Source of the DNA: Collybia mongolica
Lineage: Eukaryota; Basidiomycota; Agaricomycetes; Agaricales; Clitocybaceae
Assembly (NCBI GenBank): GCA_013420905.1
Contig: JAAXNY010000006.1
Span: 2,728,001 to 2,792,000, forward strand
Length of the DNA stretch: 64,000 nucleotides
Direction: 5' to 3'
A model generated the notes under the pieces. It was not told the origin of the DNA. It made no database searches and worked only from the letters and a program-made list of their open reading frames with translations. Position 1 is the first letter of the stretch. Each line of letters starts with the position of its first letter. Positions 58,694 to 64,000 of this stretch are shown here, piece by piece. The translations under genes were made by a program, and so were the position numbers.

Positions 58694-59559
58694 TTAACTT
58701 GGCAATAACAATTCTCGAATGTCATCGTGACCCGCAATCGAGGCCAGCTCAGACGCGGTAAACCCATCAGAATCCTGACGACGTTTCAATAGGCCTCAGG
58801 TCATTAACAGAGGTCTAGGTCCTTACTTTTATCATAATGTCAGCGCCTCTGTCAACCAAGAATCGGATAACGGGGAGGTGTCCCCGATCAGCTGCAAGAT
58901 GGAGGGGTGTGTATCCCTGTATGAGTAGACTATGTTACAAGTCATTGGAAAGCATGACAAGAACGTACAAATTCATCACGGCTGTTCAAATCGGTCTCTG
59001 GATGTTTTTCCAAAAAAACAGACAAGCCTGGAGCATCATTGGAGATAGCTACACCGTGTACAGTTTCCTCCTTGAATTCGGCAGGACGAGCCATTGTGCT
59101 AACAACCACCCCCATTCCTTCCGTTCCATTATCAGAGTCGCGTTTAGTAGCACCTTCGTCCCATATGCTCTCCTCTGCAGAGCACTGCGATTTCGAGTCC
59201 TGAACTTTAGAGTCTTCTGTCCATCCCAAGGTTTTCGCTATCTCGATGTATCTATTCTCTGCATCCTTTTTTCGAAAATACGTAGTTCCTGCAGAATTCC
59301 AGGCATCCCATTTCGCGCGACCACTCACATCAAAAATCGAAGGGCGAGAGGTATTCGGCTTTGATGATACAGTCACATATTTGAAAAGACCATACAACTG
59401 TTTTGAACAATGGGTGTAAACGTAGTATTCAACATTTGGGAGTGATCCAGGAACCTCAAGTTTAATCGTTGTGGAGACCTTTGACAAAGAGCTGGCGCTC
59501 GATAAGTATGTAGACGCGTTATTGAAACTCGACGACGCATTTTCGACGAGATCAGACAT
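58694..59559 (-). CDS. Acyl-CoA-binding protein with ankyrin repeats (ACBD6-like)
   Basis: Binds long-chain acyl-CoA esters in the cytosol; the ankyrin part probably mediates partner binding. Exons are 59559-59455, 59397-58969, 58916-58827 and 58774-58694, giving 234 residues. The ACBP domain shows KLELYGLFKYVTVSS, PNTSRPSIFD and GRAKWDAWN, with the first joined across a 57-nt intron. After an acidic, Ser-rich linker come about two ankyrin repeats: GYTPLHLAADRGHLPVIRFL and GFTASELASIAGHDDIREL. An unspliced reading would disrupt the ACBP core. It lies only 63 bp downstream of the LSC1 stop on the same strand. Confidence 0.88.
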
Positions 59560-59622
59560 AGGGAAAGGGAGAAGCTGCAACTCAGTAGTATGCTATTATG
59601 TAATATATATATAGAATAATAT

Positions 59623-61102
59623 CTAAATCAAACCTGCTGCTTTCATCGCCTATAGATAGATTTATGTTTCTTGATTAGTATTTTACTCACCAGCTGATTT
59701 TGGCTTACATTCGACATCTCCAAACCAATTTTGGCAGGACTGTCTGTCACGATGACACCAGCCGCCTCCAATGCCCGAACTTTATCTACAGCAGCACCTA
59801 GGACGGATGTCGTCAGTCAACCCCCACTCAAAATGGTCAACAACTAATTACCCTTTCCTCCTGATATGATGGCACCGGCATGTCCCATTCTACGCCCAGG
59901 AGGAGCAGTACGTCCGGCGATGAAGCCAATTACAGGCTTAGGGTGGCTTCTGGTCTTATTGTAACGCTCCAGGTAGTCTGCCGCTTCTTCCTCCATGGAG
60001 CCGCCAATCTCACCAATGAGAACAATACCTAAGGTGGTTTATTATGTGTGAATGCAGTTTTAGCTAATCAGGGTACCTTCAGTGTTGGGATCATCAAGAA
60101 ATACTTTGATTACATCGATGTGTTGAGTGCCTGGGAAAGGGTCACCTCCAATACCCACACATAGTGACTGGCCGAGCCCAACGTCCGTAGTCTGAGCAAC
60201 GGCTTCATAAGTAAGGGTGCCGGATCGCGACACAATTCCTAAGAAAGGTAGAGTCAATTGTCATATACCCTCACTTGCTTTTATCATACCAATCTTTCCA
60301 GGTTTATGAATGTGGCCTGGTTGGATGCCCATCTTGCACCCGAGCGGGTTGATAACTAGTAATAAGTTAACCGTTGGAAGGTCATCAGACGGTGGTAAAC
60401 ATACTTCCTGGGCAGTTGGGGCCAACAAGTCGCGAGCGGGACTGGCTATTGAGGGCGTTCATAACCTATGCCAGGGCATGCGTTCAAGTAAGTTTGACAT
60501 GCATTGTGAGGTACTGTAGAGACCAACCCGGATTTCATCCGCCTGCGGGATTCCCTCCGTGATGCATACAATCAATCCAATTTCATTCTCAATTGCTTCG
60601 ATTATAGCGTCGGCCGCAAATGGTGGGGGAACGTAGAGGATGGATGCGTCGGGCTTTGTCTCTTTCACTGCCTAGGTGGACGGAGTTCAGTGTAGGTTCG
60701 CACTGGAAACTGGAGCGGACTGACCTCCCGAACCGTACCAAAAACTGGGAGACCGAGGTGCGTCTGCCCGGCTTTCTTTGGCGAGACGCCTCCAACCATG
60801 TTTGTGCCATAGGCAAGCGCTTCCTTGACATGAAATGTACCCTATGGGCATCGGAATTATTAGGACCTTGCAAAAGTGTGGCACTCTGTTAGGCTTACGG
60901 TCTTTCCTGTGAAGCCTTGACAGAGAACTTTGGTGTCTTTGTGTATAAGAAGATTATGGATGGTATCTGCGTAGGTCTTCCGAGATACAGACTGAGAGAA
61001 CGACCTGCGTCCAGCTTGGAGTGCTTCAGTAAGAGAACCAATTACGGGCAAGAATGATTTACTGTTATATAGCAATGACTGGCCTGCGTGGCGGGATAGC
61101 AT
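59623..61102 (-). CDS. LSC1: Succinyl-CoA ligase alpha subunit, mitochondrial
   Basis: Citric-acid-cycle enzyme converting succinyl-CoA to succinate with formation of ATP or GTP, in the matrix. The start at 61102 gives a presequence ([15 protein letters not shown] through [16 protein letters not shown]). Conserved blocks are [13 protein letters not shown] across an intron, [46 protein letters not shown] and RLVGPNCPG. Further blocks are [40 protein letters not shown] and [19 protein letters not shown], which holds the phosphorylated His. The last short exon encodes AMKAAGLI. About 330 residues after splicing. Confidence 0.94.
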
Positions 61103-61337
61103 TTGGCCAAGGGAATTCTAGTGAGGGATTACAGAATAAGTAAACAAGAAAAACGTTGAGATTTTTCTTCAGCTTGTTCCGATCGTCTGACGCGGCTGAG
61201 CCCGTTGAAACGTGACCACCTTGTGACAATTGGACAATCCCAGACTCAGAGGTAGCACATTCTTCATCTTGACACTGATATTCAACAATGAGCCTTATTT
61301 AAACATACTTATTATATTTTGATTCTCTCTATTATAC

Positions 61338-64000
61338 CTAGCGCTCCGAGAGTGCAATTCTCCTCCTTTCGCGAGCTTTCCGTGACGACCGGTTCAGCGC
61401 CAAGATGGCGTATTTCACTTTGTCATATTCACGTGCATTCACCGCACTGCCAAGTAACACTACTGATCAGTGCAAGCAAAGGCACCATACTCAGTAACGA
61501 ACCTTGATACTTCTTCGAGGAATTGCGTTTTCGCCAAATTGGGCGCATTCGTCGCTGGTAATTGTTGAAGGATTGAAGGCAGCCAGGATAACAGCTGGTG
61601 CGTCCAAATGACTGAAATGGAACGAAAAATCGTCACCACAGTCGACGCCGAGTCTTCAGGGAAGTCCCCAACAAGCCCGTTCAACAAATACCCCACGAAC
61701 TCAAACCCCTCTTTCTCGAAAACTTCCCTTATGGCGGAGGAATAGGTAGGAAATTTGGGTGGGACTGAGACAGTGGCAGTTAAGGAATCATGGGTTAAAG
61801 TTGCGCGGAAGAGGTCTAACGATGCAAATATAATATCAGTATGGATCAGTGTAAGGCCAGCCATCGCAGCCCGAAATGCAGTCGGAAATGCGGGAGACTG
61901 GAAAAAGATGTCGGGTGCGAGGTCAGCCAGTCGCAAAAGCATATGTAAAAAGTCTTCCAATACTTTGACATATGTTAGCATCAAGCAATCATATAGGCAG
62001 CTGACAACGCACCATCAGGTATGTCTCTCGGAGACTGCGTCTGTAGGAGTGACACGACCTTGTGTGTAGACCGTTCATAAACTTCCCCGAAAACTCTACG
62101 GAGACTTAAATCCTCTTCATTTCCAAATCTACCAATCATTTTCCCAGCAATCCAAAGATAACTCGGGAATCCTGTGGCGTCAAAAGCAATCGACATTCTC
62201 GCAATAACTGAAGGAGCGACCACAAGAGCAGCGCTCCCGAAAAGCGTTATTCCGTGACGAATGACCCGAGTAGTTCGCTCTGCAATGTCATAATCCGATC
62301 CGTATTTGGCAAGGAAGCTATCAAAGATGGCCCATGCGTCTTGGCAGCTACCCTGACAAGCACTTGGGAGCTGTTCTCCAAAGCTGTGGATGACATGCAG
62401 CATGACTTCTAGATTCTCCAGCCCATCTATACCAGAGTGAGAATAAAGTAAGACAGAGTCAAATGGAGAGCGTACTACTGATTGCTTGAAGTTCTTCTTT
62501 TGTCGCGAGAGTAGTTTTGCTGGTGATTGTGTGAACCTGTCCGAGAATGTCTAAGGAGAACGTCCTAAGAGACTCGGCTGCTCGCTCCATCGGCATAGCG
62601 GATATAACGTAGGCGATTGCTTCGTAAACCTGGCGTCTATCATCTTGTACCAACTTCGACCCAGACGTGCTGAGAAATGTATGCAGCGTGGGCAAGAAGT
62701 CGACCAAATGCTAAATGAAAATGTTGTTGAGATCACGCATCATAGTTTGATATAGAAGGTGGAATTCACCTGTTTACAGTCTTGACATAAATACTTCAAC
62801 GCCTGTCCCGCAGCAGCACAAACTTCTGTGTCCAGATCGTCAAAGCCGGCGGATATGTATCGCAGCTGGAAACTGATATATTCCGGGTGCATGTTTATCC
62901 ACTCCGTATAGCGGGATATAATGAGCAGCGCCGCATAACGGACGCGAGGGTGGTTTGGCAAGGATGGTATAAGATCCATGATCTTCGGCACAGCGTTCTT
63001 ATCCGTAGGATCTATCTCTGCTCCCATAGATCTCATGGCGAATAAAGGGGCTTCTATTTCTTGCCAAGATACGGACTCAGGGCCCCTCGAAAGCGCAGTA
63101 GTAATCATGTCATAGGTCGCCAATAGGCAGGTATCTGTTCGAAGGACGAAACAACAATCTTTGAGTGTGTCACCCATTACGTGCCTAAATGACCTGAAAA
63201 CATCTGCTTCTTGACCTGAGAAGGAATTGGGGTCCGAAGGGAAATGCAAGTGCCCTATTATAACGCGCATAAGGGCTTGGTATGCCTCTACGAATAGGGG
63301 AGAAACGGATGATTTTTTCCCGATGTTTTGAGCGAGTCGCATCCAGAAAGGGAAGGTGATGGGAACAATGTCGAGGTCAGGATAAGCAGAGCACTCTCCA
63401 ATTGCCTCGACGATCGGGAAGAAAGTCTCGGTATGCTGTAACAATAACAGCCGATACGTTTCACCAGCCTCGGCAAAAATGCGCGCATAACCCCGAATCT
63501 TTTCAGGATCGTCGCGTTCCTTGAGGAGCTGGGGTCGAAGGGCGATTATCCTGGGCACAATAAGTTGGATGACAGCCATGTTATCATCAATTTCCTGGGT
63601 TTCGTGAACTAATTCACATATGACGTCGACTGCTGAATCAAAGAGAGCGTCAGAGGCCAATGCCTCAAAGGCAAACGAAAACAAGGGAGTCTCCGCCAGA
63701 TCTGCAATGTTGACCTCCCCCGCGATGAGCCAACTACGCAAGCAGTTAAATACTTGGGATTGAACCGCTGATGTAACTCCTGAGGAAACATATAGGTTAA
63801 TAATTGTATCGGGCGAAGGTAATTGCCTACGTGCCAGCCTGAATGTACATTGTCAACAATTCCAAAATTTGTTTCGAATTTGCATCGAGGAGACGCGCAG
63901 ATCTTTCTTTATACTCGTCATCCTGCATATTTTAGTCTCGATTCTATAACAGATAAAGACCAAAATTCTACCTACCGTCACTGGAATTTTCGTATTGCTG
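61338..64000 (-). CDS. MTR10: Mtr10/transportin-3-type importin (5' part outside window)
   Basis: Importin-beta-family receptor; yeast Mtr10 imports the SR-like protein Npl3, and the human relative TNPO3 imports SR proteins. Only the middle and end are in the window. The first residues seen (DDEYKERSARLLDANSK) are in a short exon near 63925-63840. HEAT-type helices follow: QVFNCLRSWLIAGEVN, LFDSAVDVICELVHETQE, LPNHPRVRYAALLIISRYTEW, AAAGQALKYLCQDC and QVYEAIAYVISAMP. The last intron (near 61493-61439) must be removed to reach NAREYDKVKYAILALNRSSR and ARERRRIALSER, then TAG at 61338; a read-through stop at 61460 is false. The gene begins beyond the right edge. Confidence 0.9.

Noticed and set aside
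61460..61520. Stop after ACTDQ as the end of the MTR10-type gene
   Set aside because: It lies inside an intron; splicing to the acceptor near 61439 gives the conserved basic C-terminus ending at 61338.

Overview
The window looks like nuclear DNA of an agaricomycete (mushroom-forming basidiomycete). Genes are dense and split by many short introns (about 45-60 nt). A Pal1-family gene, a NoxA-type NADPH oxidase and a cytochrome-b5/desaturase fusion are all fungal-type, and the kinase linker at 37.1-37.5 kb resembles agaricomycete Bck1 proteins as I remember them. Most exon joins below were read by hand from splice sites and reading frame, so treat them as models, not transcripts.

Layout. Positions 1-5.9 kb are AT-rich and hold a decayed Ty3/gypsy pol relic on the + strand, a decayed Cys-rich ORF on the - strand, and a small transposon with perfect 13-bp inverted ends and an 8-bp target duplication. 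From 6.3 to 15.8 kb lie RPS16, YML6 (uL4m), RAD51, SER33, HIS7 and PAL1. From 16.1 to 19.1 kb lie two head-to-tail Helitron-like elements, one with a broken helicase. From 19.2 to 30.2 kb come a sphingolipid-desaturase-like gene, RPL13, a cobalamin-independent methionine-synthase-like gene, two tandem paralogous membrane proteins and an unrecognised gene. From 30.7 to 40 kb come TAF5, MAD2, a NADPH oxidase and a Bck1-like kinase. From 40.2 to 64 kb come NUP170, COX13, RPN2, a 2-hydroxyacid dehydrogenase, a P450, importin alpha, LSM5, an AP endonuclease, MRPS16, an acyl-CoA-binding/ankyrin protein, LSC1 and the 3' part of an MTR10-type importin that runs off the right edge.

Most of this is unlinked housekeeping, not a pathway cluster. 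Several pairs are head-to-head with short shared promoters: RPS16/YML6, SER33/HIS7, TAF5/MAD2, COX13/RPN2, P450/importin alpha and AP endonuclease/MRPS16. SER33 and HIS7 are both amino-acid biosynthesis genes and share a Gcn4-type TGACTC core.

The most unusual items are: the Bck1-like kinase whose characteristic linker lies after the kinase domain instead of before it; the tandem membrane-protein pair with conserved exon lengths and a conserved cytosolic PPxY motif; the tandem Helitron-like pair; and the small transposon with an intact target duplication. I found no CRISPR, rRNA or convincing tRNA.
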